Part shown: positions 34,177-41,603 of the stretch, one piece after another | Position numbering within the stretch: position 1 is the stretch's first letter | How the letters are laid out: each line of letters opens with the position of its first letter | Assembly: GCA_937975765.1 (NCBI GenBank) | Contig: CALJUR010000032.1 | Span: 6,922-70,921 of the forward strand | DNA: 64,000 nucleotides | Source: an uncultured Myxococcales bacterium | GTDB lineage: Bacteria; Myxococcota_A; UBA9042; DTJE01 | Direction: 5' to 3' | The notes under the pieces: model-generated | Databases searched by the model: none | Told to the model about the DNA's origin: nothing | Seen by the model: only the letters and a program-made list of their open reading frames with translations | Program-made: the position numbers and the translations under genes

Positions 34177-34887
34177 ATGGGCACCGTGCGGCTGCTGATC
34201 CTGGACAACAGCCTGGAACCGGACGTGTACGGCCCGGTCTTCCACTGGACGCGGCACCTGCCGCCGGGGGCGACGTTCCAGGCGTTCCGGACGGCGGACG
34301 GCGAGTTGCCGGACGGCGTTTCGGGATACTCGCACGCGATCGTGACGGGCAGCGAGGCGACCATCAACGCGGACGACCCGTGGATCGGGGCGGCGGGGGA
34401 GTGCGTGCGGGTGCTGGCGGGCGAGGGGGTGCCGATCCTGGCGTCCTGCTTCGGCCACCAGCTGGCCGTGCGGGCGCTGTCGGGACGGGAGTTCGTGCGG
34501 GCGACGCCCACGCCCGAGTTCGGGTGGGTGGAAATCGCATGGAACGAGGCGTTGCGGGCGTGCGACCCGATCGCCGCCGCCCTGCCCTCCCCGGCGTTCG
34601 TGTACGCGTCGCACCTCGACGAGGTGCACGCGCCGCCCCCGGAGTGGATCACCCTGGCGACCACGCCGCGTTGCGCGCACGCCGTGATCCGCTGGTCCCG
34701 CGGGCCCGTCTGGGGATTCCAGCACCATCCCGAGATCGAGCCGGCCGAGGGGCGCGCGCTGTACGACGCGTTCCTTACCCGCGTGGACGACCGCCGACGG
34801 GCGCGGATGCAGCAGGCGTTCTTCCCCGGGGTGCGCGACTCCTTCCTGACCCCGGCCCTGGTGCGGGCGTTCCTGGCAACGGGATGA
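34177..34887 (+). CDS. Class I glutamine amidotransferase-like protein
   Basis: 236 residues. Catalytic Cys in ILASCFGHQLAV and His/Glu in GFQHHPEIE give the complete triad of class I glutaminases. The stand-alone GuaA-N-like fold (VTGSEATI, FGWVEIAW) resembles GMP-synthase-type or gamma-glutamyl-GABA-hydrolase-like proteins, so it may hydrolyse glutamine for an unknown partner or cleave a gamma-glutamyl bond. It lies 38 bases after the M2 peptidase gene. Start ATG 34177 follows CGGGAGACG. Confidence 0.8.
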   Translation: MGTVRLLILDNSLEPDVYGPVFHWTRHLPPGATFQAFRTADGELPDGVSGYSHAIVTGSEATINADDPWIGAAGECVRVLAGEGVPILASCFGHQLAVRALSGREFVRATPTPEFGWVEIAWNEALRACDPIAAALPSPAFVYASHLDEVHAPPPEWITLATTPRCAHAVIRWSRGPVWGFQHHPEIEPAEGRALYDAFLTRVDDRRRARMQQAFFPGVRDSFLTPALVRAFLATG

Positions 34888-34899
34888 AAGGGGCGGACC

Positions 34900-35832
34900 C
34901 TACCCCATCCCCTTCAGCATCTTCGGTTCGGCAGGATCGAATGCCTGGGTGAAGGGATCGACGCGGCGCATGGCCAGTTCGTCGAAGGCGGCCGACCGGA
35001 CGCGCCGCACCATGCCCATGTCGTTGTCCTGGGTGCGGTGATAACGCGTGGCCTCGGCCATGAACTGGCTGCACGACATCCCGGGGAGGGCCGGCAGCGA
35101 GGCGTCGAAGACCTCGGTGACCGGGCCCGGGTCGGCGGCACCCATCATGCGGTAGACCCAGAAGCGGTTCAGCAGGTGGTAGGTCCGTTCCACCCGGTGC
35201 GGGGGCAGCCCGCCCGCCGCCTGCGACGGGTCGGCGGCCAGTTTCACGGCGCTGGTCGCGATGCGCGACGTCAACTGGTGCTCGGGGTGCCCGGTGGCGC
35301 CGCGGTCGGGGTCGAAGGTCAGGACCAGGTCCGGACGGAAGCGGCGGATCTCGGCCACGACGTCCGCGATCGGGTCGCCCTGCGACTGCCACTTCGCGTA
35401 GATCTCGTGCCGCATCGGGAACGACTCGACCGGCAGGGAGGCGTTCCAGTACCGGAAGTGCGCAAGCGACGCGCGGTACGCCACCGCCACCTTCTCCATC
35501 TCGCCCGTCCGGACCGTCGCCAGGTCGGGGCCGCACCCCTCGGGCAGGCAGCACTCGCCGCCGTCGCCGCGGGTCATCACGACCATGGCCAGCGGGTTGC
35601 GGAAGTGCATGGACGACCGGGCCAGCAGCGACCCGCCGAAGCACTCGTCGTCCGGGTGCGCCGCGATCCACATCGTCCGGGCGCCCTTCGCCAGGAAGGC
35701 GTCCACGGGCTGGGATTCCGGCATGCCGTCGGCCCGCACCGGCGCGTGCCCGCAGCCGACGCCCAGGACGCCGGGCAGCGACACCGCCGCCCCCGCCGCG
35801 ATCGCACTTTTCAGGAACGTCCGCCGATCCAT
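34900..35832 (-). CDS. Tat-exported PIG-L family deacetylase
   Basis: 310 residues. The N-terminus MDRRTFLKSAIAAGAAVSLP is a Tat signal (RRTFLK). The zinc site is formed by AAHPDDE (about residues 58-64) and GHPEHQL (third His), as in LmbE/PIG-L N-acetylglucosaminyl deacetylases such as MshB. Export implies a cell-envelope or extracellular sugar-amide substrate rather than a mycothiol-type thiol. A CCLPEGC cysteine cluster lies near residue 94. Convergent with the amidotransferase; divergent from mntP. A possible minus-strand promoter is TGGCCA-17-TACAAT at 35859-35887. Confidence 0.85.
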   Translation of the reverse strand: MDRRTFLKSAIAAGAAVSLPGVLGVGCGHAPVRADGMPESQPVDAFLAKGARTMWIAAHPDDECFGGSLLARSSMHFRNPLAMVVMTRGDGGECCLPEGCGPDLATVRTGEMEKVAVAYRASLAHFRYWNASLPVESFPMRHEIYAKWQSQGDPIADVVAEIRRFRPDLVLTFDPDRGATGHPEHQLTSRIATSAVKLAADPSQAAGGLPPHRVERTYHLLNRFWVYRMMGAADPGPVTEVFDASLPALPGMSCSQFMAEATRYHRTQDNDMGMVRRVRSAAFDELAMRRVDPFTQAFDPAEPKMLKGMG

Positions 35833-35909
35833 CGCGCACCTCCCGGTCCCGGGGGCGCATTGTAGCGACCGCCGGCGCCGGTGGCCAGGGCCTCGCGGGA
35901 TCTCCAGCC

Positions 35910-35938
35910 TTGACGCGCGCCGCTCCCGCCGCTAGCGT
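35910..35938 (+). promoter_or_regulatory. Promoter of mntP
   Basis: TTGACG, 17 bases, TAGCGT, 25 bases before the GTG start. No yybP-ykoY manganese riboswitch is visible in the short leader. Confidence 0.6.
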
Positions 35939-35963
35939 TCCGATCCCGCGCGGAGGACGTGCC

Positions 35964-36533
35964 GTGGACCTGCTGGTCGTTCTCGGGATCGCCGTGGCCC
36001 TGGCGATGGACGCCTTCGCGGTCGCGCTGGGCACCGGGATGACCCTCGGCCGCGTGACGGCCCGGCAGGCCTTCCGGCTGTCGTTCCACTTCGGGCTGTT
36101 CCAGTTCCTGATGCCCGTGCTGGGATGGCTGGCCGGCAGTACCGTGGCGGACGCCATCGCCGCGATCGATCACTGGATCGCCTTCGGCCTGCTGGCCATC
36201 GTCGGCGGCCGCATGGTGAAGGAGGGACTGGGGAAGCCGTCCGGCCCGCGCGTCGTGACCGACCCGACCCGCGGGAGGTCGCTGGTCGTGCTGTCGGTCG
36301 CCACCAGCATCGACGCGCTGGCGGTCGGCCTTTCGATGGCGCTGCTGGGCGTGGACATCTGGTACCCCTCGGCCGTGATCGGCGTCGTGGCCGCGGCCTT
36401 CACGCTGGCGGGGCTGCGGCTGGGGCGCGTGCTGGGCCAGCGCTTCGGCCACCGCATGGCGCTGCTGGGCGGGGGCGTGCTGATCACCATCGGCATCCGG
36501 ATCCTGGTGGAACACCTGTCGGGCGCGTCCTGA
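35964..36533 (+). CDS. mntP: Manganese efflux pump MntP
   Basis: 189 residues, the family length, with six membrane helices in two related halves. The repeated acidic motifs AMDAFAVALGTGM and TSIDALAVGLSM are the metal-binding signatures of MntP (DUF204/YebN). It exports excess Mn2+ across the inner membrane. GTG 35964 follows CGGAGGACG. Transcribed from a near-consensus promoter; regulation by MntR or a riboswitch is not visible. Confidence 0.92.
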   Translation: MDLLVVLGIAVALAMDAFAVALGTGMTLGRVTARQAFRLSFHFGLFQFLMPVLGWLAGSTVADAIAAIDHWIAFGLLAIVGGRMVKEGLGKPSGPRVVTDPTRGRSLVVLSVATSIDALAVGLSMALLGVDIWYPSAVIGVVAAAFTLAGLRLGRVLGQRFGHRMALLGGGVLITIGIRILVEHLSGAS

Positions 36534-36555
36534 AGCCGTTTCCGGCCTGATCCGC

Positions 36556-36585
36556 TTGCCCGCCCAGCGGGGCGCGGCCTACAAT
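36556..36585 (+). promoter_or_regulatory. Promoter of the chalcone-isomerase-like gene
   Basis: TTGCCC, 18 bases, TACAAT, about 27 bases before ATG 36612. Confidence 0.6.
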
Positions 36586-36611
36586 TTTCACGCATCCCGA
36601 AGGAGGTTCCC

Positions 36612-37193
36612 ATGCACCGGTATCTCGGGCCGGTTCTCGTGTTGTGCCTGGGGCTGGCCGCCCCGGCGTTCGCGGCGACGATCACCGTGGAGGGCAAGGA
36701 CTACCCGGACACCGTGACGGTCGAGGGCAGGACCCTGAAGCGCATCGGCGCGGGACTGCGCGAGAAGTGGATGGTCGACGTGTACGCCATGGCGGCCTAC
36801 ACCGAGAGCGGCGGGTGCGACACGGGCGGCATCATCCACAAGGACGAGGCCAAGTACCTGCGCATCGACATGCTGCGCAACGTCTCCGCCGAGAAGATGG
36901 GCAGCACCATCGGCGGGTCGTTCCGCGACCACATGCCCGCGAACGCCTCCGAGGCCCTCAAGCAGCAGAGCGACCTGTTCCAGAGCTACTTCCGGGACGA
37001 GTGCTCGAAGGGGTCCGTGCTGGAGTTCACGTACATCCCCGGCACCGGCACGATCATGAAGCAGAACGGGAAGACGCTGGGCTCGCCCCTGGTGGGCCCG
37101 GAGTTCATGCGGGTGCTGTGGGACATCTACTTCGGCGGGAAGACCTGCTGCAAGGACCTGAAGAAGCAGATCCTGTCCGGGTGCGGCCAGTAG
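36612..37193 (+). CDS. Exported chalcone-isomerase-like protein
   Basis: 193 residues with a signal peptide (GPVLVLCLGLAAPAFA, cut before ATITVEG). The core follows the bacterial chalcone isomerase-like pattern: LKRIGAGLREKWMVDVYAMA (the G-x-G-x-R-x-K...VYA motif) and FRDHMPANASE...QSYFRDECSKGS. These periplasmic proteins share the fold of plant chalcone isomerase and fatty-acid-binding proteins but most bacterial members have no known enzyme activity. Extra C-terminal cysteines (GGKTCCKDL, LSGCGQ) are unusual. ATG 36612 follows AAGGAGG. Confidence 0.82.
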   Translation: MHRYLGPVLVLCLGLAAPAFAATITVEGKDYPDTVTVEGRTLKRIGAGLREKWMVDVYAMAAYTESGGCDTGGIIHKDEAKYLRIDMLRNVSAEKMGSTIGGSFRDHMPANASEALKQQSDLFQSYFRDECSKGSVLEFTYIPGTGTIMKQNGKTLGSPLVGPEFMRVLWDIYFGGKTCCKDLKKQILSGCGQ

Positions 37194-37221
37194 GTGCCGG
37201 AAGGGGATCGGCCGGCGCGGG

Positions 37222-37851
37222 TCACTCGACCAGGGTGCCGGCCGTGCCGTCCACGACCTTGCGGGCCCCGTCCGACTGGCGGGTCACGATCCACTGCCCG
37301 GCGCGCACGTCGTAGGACAGGCCGTACGCCGATTCCAGCCCGTCCTGCGGGAAGGCGACCGAGATCGCCGTCCCGGAGTCCACCGGCGGGAACGGCCGGT
37401 CGTTGGCGTCCTCGCAGGCCGCCCCGCCGCACGTGCCCGCAGGCCGGCAGTCGCACAGGTTGCGGACCGCGCAGGCGCCCGCGGTCACGTCGAACCACAG
37501 CGCGTCGTCGCCCTCGCAGAACGCCGTGACCCAGCCCGAGAAGGCCGCGCCGGAGGGGATGCCCGTGCGCAGGATGCCGCTGCCCCGGACGATCCCGGCC
37601 CACCGCACGGACGTGCCGTACGCGGCGACGGCGATCGGGTCCAGCGCGTCGATCGTGGCCCCGGCCGTGTCGCCCGCGATCGTCGGGGCGCCCGGGCACC
37701 GGTCCATCGGCCGCGGGTCCGAGGACGGCGAGCAGGCGACGGGCGCCGTTACGCCCTCGGGCGGAATGTCCGGTTCCCCGGTCCCCAGGCTGCTGCTGCA
37801 CCCCGCCAGGAACAGGAGGAGGAACGCGGTCCGGGCCGGCGAGCGAAGCAT
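37222..37851 (-). CDS. Putative lipoprotein
   Basis: 209 residues. Signal peptide with a clear lipobox (FLLLFLAGC, Cys near residue 18) followed by SSSLGTGEPD. The mature part has paired cysteines (CDCRPAGTCGGAAC) and beta-prone segments (GTAISVAFPQDGLESAYGLS) but no recognised domain. ATG 37851 has GGGAGG upstream and a TTGACA-type promoter. Convergent with the chalcone-isomerase-like gene. Confidence 0.65.
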   Translation of the reverse strand: MLRSPARTAFLLLFLAGCSSSLGTGEPDIPPEGVTAPVACSPSSDPRPMDRCPGAPTIAGDTAGATIDALDPIAVAAYGTSVRWAGIVRGSGILRTGIPSGAAFSGWVTAFCEGDDALWFDVTAGACAVRNLCDCRPAGTCGGAACEDANDRPFPPVDSGTAISVAFPQDGLESAYGLSYDVRAGQWIVTRQSDGARKVVDGTAGTLVE

Positions 37852-37902
37852 GGAAGGCCTCCCTTGGCGGACCGCCCCCATCGGACGGCCGCGACGGCGC
37901 CT

Positions 37903-37931
37903 ACTGTCGTGCGGAAGGCCGAAGGTGTCAA
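37903..37931 (-). promoter_or_regulatory. Possible promoter of the 37851 lipoprotein
   Basis: Minus strand TTGACA, 17 bases, GACAGT; good -35, poor -10. Confidence 0.4.
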
Positions 37932-38100
37932 CCGCCCGTCGTCCCGGGGGCCCTTCTCCGGCTTCCTGCCCCCCTGCCGCCACCGGAGGGGACGAGGCGT
38001 CCGGAAGCGACGATCCCGCAGGCGGATCGCGCCCCGGCCTTCCCTTTCGGGCGCCAGTCGGGTAGATTTCCCCCGTGTTCTCCACGGAGAAGGCTCGTTG

Positions 38101-39018
38101 ATGAACGACCCGTCTTCCGCAGGCCGACGGGCGTCGGTCCTGGACCTGATCGGCAACACGCCGATGGTCCCCATCCGGCGCATGAACCCCAATCCCCGCG
38201 TCGAGATCTGGGCGAAGATCGAGGGGTGCAATCCCGGCGGTTCGATCAAGGACCGCATCGCGCTGTCGATGATCGAGGACGCCGAGGCGTCCGGCCGCCT
38301 GAAGCCCGGCATGACCATCCTGGAGGCGACGTCCGGCAACACCGGCATCGGCCTGGCGCTGGTGTCGGCGATCAAGGGGTACAAGCTGGTCCTGACGATG
38401 TCCGACGCCGTGTCGACGGAACGCCGGAAGATCCTGGCGGCCTACGGCGCGGAGTTCCTGCTGACCCCGGGGAACCTGGGCACGGACGGCGCGATCGAGA
38501 AGGCCTACTCGCTGGCGGACGCGGAACCGGACCGCTGGCTGCTGATCGACCAGTACAACAACCCGGCGAACCCGCGCGCGCACTACCGTCACACGGCGCC
38601 GGAGATCTGGTCGCAGACCGAAGGGCGCGTCACGCACCTGGTCGCCGCGCTGGGGACGACCGGCACCGTGATGGGCTGCTCGCAGCGGCTGAAGGAGTTC
38701 AACCCGGCGATCCGGGTGACGGCGGTCGAACCCTACCTGGGCCACAGGATCCAGGGCCTGAAGAGCCTGAAGGAGGCGTACGTCCCGGGCATCTTCGACC
38801 GCAAGCTGGTGGACGAGAAGGTCAACGTCGCGGACGAGGACGCCTTCGCCACCGCCCGGCGCGCGCCGCGCGAGGAGGGCCTGCTGGTCGGCATGAGCAG
38901 CAGCGCCTCGCGGTTCGCCGCCCTGGACCTGGCGGCCCGGCTCGAGGAGGGCGTGATCGTCGTGATCCTGCCCGACTTCGGCGAGCGCTACCTGTCCACC
39001 GTCCTCTTCAACGCGTGA
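38101..39018 (+). CDS. cysM: Cysteine synthase (CysK/CysM type)
   Basis: 305 residues, PLP-dependent O-acetylserine (or O-phosphoserine) sulfhydrylase. The PLP lysine is in NPGGSIKDRIA, the substrate loop is TSGNTGIG, and the phosphate loop GTTGTVMG; all match CysM-like enzymes. Cysteine is made from an activated serine and sulfide (or thiosulfate). The next gene, a CysRS, begins four bases after its stop, so cysteine synthesis and cysteinyl-tRNA formation are transcriptionally linked. TAGATT at 38063-38068 is a likely -10. Confidence 0.92.
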   Translation: MNDPSSAGRRASVLDLIGNTPMVPIRRMNPNPRVEIWAKIEGCNPGGSIKDRIALSMIEDAEASGRLKPGMTILEATSGNTGIGLALVSAIKGYKLVLTMSDAVSTERRKILAAYGAEFLLTPGNLGTDGAIEKAYSLADAEPDRWLLIDQYNNPANPRAHYRHTAPEIWSQTEGRVTHLVAALGTTGTVMGCSQRLKEFNPAIRVTAVEPYLGHRIQGLKSLKEAYVPGIFDRKLVDEKVNVADEDAFATARRAPREEGLLVGMSSSASRFAALDLAARLEEGVIVVILPDFGERYLSTVLFNA

Positions 39019-39022
39019 CGCG

Positions 39023-40450
39023 ATGCTTCGGCTGTACAACACCGTTTCCCGGCGCAAGGAATGGTTCCGGCCCCTGGTCGAGGGCAGGGTCGGCATCTAC
39101 ACCTGCGGGCCCACGCTGAACGACCTGGCGCACGTCGGCCTGATCCGGCGGCTGCTGACGGTGGACCTGTTCAAGCGCCTGCTGATGCACGAGGGGTACC
39201 ACGTCCGGCACATCGTCAACCTGACCGACGTGGACGACAAGACGATCGCGGAATCGGCGCGACGCGGGATCCGCCTGGAGGAACTGACCGGCCACTACGC
39301 CGCCGAGTTCTTCCAGGACGTGGCGACGCTGCGCATGGTGCCGGCCGACCACTACCCGCGCGCCACGGAACACGTCGACGACATGATCGCGTTCACGAAG
39401 GGGCTGGTGGACAAGGGCCTGGCCTACGAGCGGCAGCGGTCGGTGTACTACGCCATCGGGAAGTTCCCGGGCTACGGGCGGCTGAGCCGGATCGACCTGA
39501 AGGGCGTGAAGGCCGGCGCGACCGTGGACCTGGACTACTACGAGAAGGACCACCCCGGCGACTTCACGGTGATGCGGCGGTCGGACCTGGGCGAACTGCG
39601 TCGCCGGATCTGCTGGGCGACCGACTGGGGCCAGGTGCGGCCCGGCTGGCACATCGAGTGCGCGGCGATGGCGCGGAAGTACCTGGGCGACTCGTTCGAC
39701 GTCCACACCAGCGGCCTGGACCTGGCGTTCCCGCACAACGAGAACGAGAACGCGCTGTGCGAGGGGCTGACCGGGAAACCGATGGCCCGCTACTGGATGC
39801 ACAGCGGGATGATCCAGCGCAAGGGCCGCAAGATGTCCCGGTCGGCGGGTTCGGCGGTGACGCTGCGGGACCTGCTGGACCGCGGGTACACCGGCAGCCA
39901 GGCGCGCTGGTTCCTGCTGGGCGTGCACTACCGGCGGCCGCTGGAGTTCGACTTCGACGCGCTGGACACGGCGTGCCGCGAACTGGCGCGCATCGACGAC
40001 CTGATCCGGAACCTGCGGCAGGTACGCCGCGGGGGAGGATCCCACAGGGAGATCGACGAGGCCGTCCTGCTGGCAGACCTGGAGTTCTTCACCGCCATGC
40101 GCGACGACCTGAACGTTCCGCGCGCGCGGGCCGCGCTGTTCGACGTGGTGCGCGTCGCCAACGGGCGCATCGCGAACGGCACGGCCAGCCGGTGCGACGC
40201 CCAGCTGGTGATCGACTTCCTGTACCGGGCGGACCGGGTGCTGGCGGTGATGGACTTCGCGGAGGCGCCCGCCGTGGACCCGAGGATCGACGCCCTGCTG
40301 GCGGATCGCGACGCGGCGCGTCAGTCGGGGGACTACGCCCGGGCCGACGCGATCCGGTCGGAACTGGCGTCCCTGGGCATCCAGGTCGAGGACACGCCCG
40401 GGGGGGCCCGGGTCCGCAAGCGGGACGGCAAGCCCGGACGCACCCGGTGA
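39023..40450 (+). CDS. cysS: Cysteinyl-tRNA synthetase with unusual HIGH motif
   Basis: 475 residues, full length including the C-terminal anticodon-binding helices. Zinc ligands are present: Cys28 (CGPT), Cys213 (GWHIEC), His238 and Glu242 (FPHNENE, usually FPHHENE). KMSRS at 270-274 stands for KMSKS. However, the ATP-site HIGH motif reads AHVGL (37-40), so its last His is Leu. The enzyme charges tRNA-Cys; the changed motif might lower adenylation or mark a paralogue with another role (compare MshC). It is paired with the cysteine synthase gene. No mshC-like length or mycothiol genes are seen. Confidence 0.88.
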   Translation: MLRLYNTVSRRKEWFRPLVEGRVGIYTCGPTLNDLAHVGLIRRLLTVDLFKRLLMHEGYHVRHIVNLTDVDDKTIAESARRGIRLEELTGHYAAEFFQDVATLRMVPADHYPRATEHVDDMIAFTKGLVDKGLAYERQRSVYYAIGKFPGYGRLSRIDLKGVKAGATVDLDYYEKDHPGDFTVMRRSDLGELRRRICWATDWGQVRPGWHIECAAMARKYLGDSFDVHTSGLDLAFPHNENENALCEGLTGKPMARYWMHSGMIQRKGRKMSRSAGSAVTLRDLLDRGYTGSQARWFLLGVHYRRPLEFDFDALDTACRELARIDDLIRNLRQVRRGGGSHREIDEAVLLADLEFFTAMRDDLNVPRARAALFDVVRVANGRIANGTASRCDAQLVIDFLYRADRVLAVMDFAEAPAVDPRIDALLADRDAARQSGDYARADAIRSELASLGIQVEDTPGGARVRKRDGKPGRTR

Positions 40451-40604
40451 CGATCCCCGCCCGGGATGTAGAATCAATCTTCCATCTTCCCGTATTCCTT
40501 GCGTCATTTTTCGACAGGCGCGCTTGACGACGCCGGGTGGCGCTGCGACCCTTGGGCATGCCCGAATGGAGTCGTCACCCATGTCCAGGGAGAAGGATCC
40601 TCAC

Positions 40605-40802
40605 ATGAAACTGGCCCAGGAGATTTCCCTGCGCCTGGTCCTGGTCGGGGCCGGCCTGGTGGGCAAGGCCTGGGAACTGGCCGTCAGCGGAGGGCTGGCG
40701 CTGGTGTCGGTGGGTACCGGCAGGCTGCTGCTGGAGGGCGCCTGCCGCGACCTGGGAGAGGCCGCGCCCCGGCCGGACGTCGCGCATCCCCTGGCCGCGT
40801 GA
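40605..40802 (+). CDS. Small hydrophobic protein of unknown function
   Basis: 65 residues with one or two short hydrophobic helices (LRLVLVGAGLVGKAWELAVS, LALVSVGTGRLLLEGA). No family recognised. ATG 40605 has AGGGAGAAGG about eight bases upstream; ATG 40581 in the same frame is an alternative. It follows cysS after 154 bases of unannotated sequence. It may not be real, but its coding-like composition and ribosome site argue for it. Confidence 0.45.
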   Translation: MKLAQEISLRLVLVGAGLVGKAWELAVSGGLALVSVGTGRLLLEGACRDLGEAAPRPDVAHPLAA

Positions 40803-40827
40803 CCGGCCCGAACGGGCCGGATCCGGT

Positions 40828-41457
40828 TCAACCGTAGCGAAGCAGCACGCGCGCCGGCGCCCCGTCGCCGTCCGCGACCCGCAGCGGCAGGCACAGCAGT
40901 TCGCAGGGCCCCGGCGCGGCGTCGGCGAGATCCAGGCCCTCGACGATCGCGATGCCCGCCTCCAGCAGGATCCGGTGCGTCTGGCAGCCGTCCAGCGGAC
41001 GCCCCACCGACAGCGAGTCCACGCCCAGCAAGGCGATCCCGCGGACGGCCAGGAGGCGCGCGGCCCCGGCGGTCAGCGCGACATCGCCGGGCTGGAAGGG
41101 CCGCCGCAGGGCCTGGCGATCCGAGTTGGCGGTCCGCAGCAGCAGGCGCTCGCCCCGTTGCGGGTCGGCGGCCCGCAGGTGGCCCGCGTCGATGACCGGC
41201 GCGTCCGGGATCGCGACGACGCGGGCCGGGCCGACCAGCACCTCCGGCGGCATCCGGTCGACGGTCGCGGCCCCGGGCAGGAAGTGCGCCGGGGCATCGA
41301 CGTGCGTCCCCGCGTGGGACGACATCGTGAGCGCGGCGAAGGTCGCCGGGTCGCCCCGTTCGATCGACGCCACCACGTCGCGCCGGAACTCGGGGTCCCC
41401 CGGCCAGGTCGCCATGGCGGCGTGCAGCGTCATCGACACGTCCAGGATCCGGGCCAC
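40828..41457 (-). CDS. Cyclase-family (kynurenine formamidase-like) hydrolase
   Basis: 209 residues. The metal motif HAGTHVDAPAHF (HxGTHxDxPxH) defines the cyclase family PF04199, which includes bacterial kynurenine formamidase KynB. MARILDVSMTLHAAMATWPGDP at the start is also typical. Amide hydrolysis with a bound divalent metal is likely; the substrate is not fixed. GTG 41457 follows GGAGGG with a seven-base gap and a promoter upstream. Convergent with the small ORF at 40605. Confidence 0.88.
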   Translation of the reverse strand: MARILDVSMTLHAAMATWPGDPEFRRDVVASIERGDPATFAALTMSSHAGTHVDAPAHFLPGAATVDRMPPEVLVGPARVVAIPDAPVIDAGHLRAADPQRGERLLLRTANSDRQALRRPFQPGDVALTAGAARLLAVRGIALLGVDSLSVGRPLDGCQTHRILLEAGIAIVEGLDLADAAPGPCELLCLPLRVADGDGAPARVLLRYG

Positions 41458-41483
41458 GACGGTGCCCTCCCGCAGTCGATCGA

Positions 41484-41513
41484 AGCGTAGCGGGCCGGCA
41501 GGCGACGGGTCAA
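41484..41513 (-). promoter_or_regulatory. Promoter of the cyclase-family gene
   Basis: Minus strand TTGACC, 18 bases, TACGCT, about 25 bases before the start. Confidence 0.55.
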
Positions 41514-41603
41514 GCGACGATGCCCATTCCCCAAACGGCCGGACCGTGCCAGGATCCGGCCGCGCGGGGCGCGATCCCGGGCAACGGCGGGCAGGAGACG
41601 ACG

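Noticed and set aside
35833..35963. yybP-ykoY manganese riboswitch before mntP
   Set aside because: The leader after the promoter is too short (about 20 bases) to hold the conserved loops.
38041..38100. T-box or other tRNA-sensing leader before cysM-cysS
   Set aside because: Only about 30 bases lie between the likely -10 and the start; no T-box sequence seen.
39023..40450. MshC-type mycothiol ligase instead of CysRS
   Set aside because: The protein has the C-terminal anticodon-binding part and 475 residues, while MshC is shorter; no other mycothiol genes are linked.
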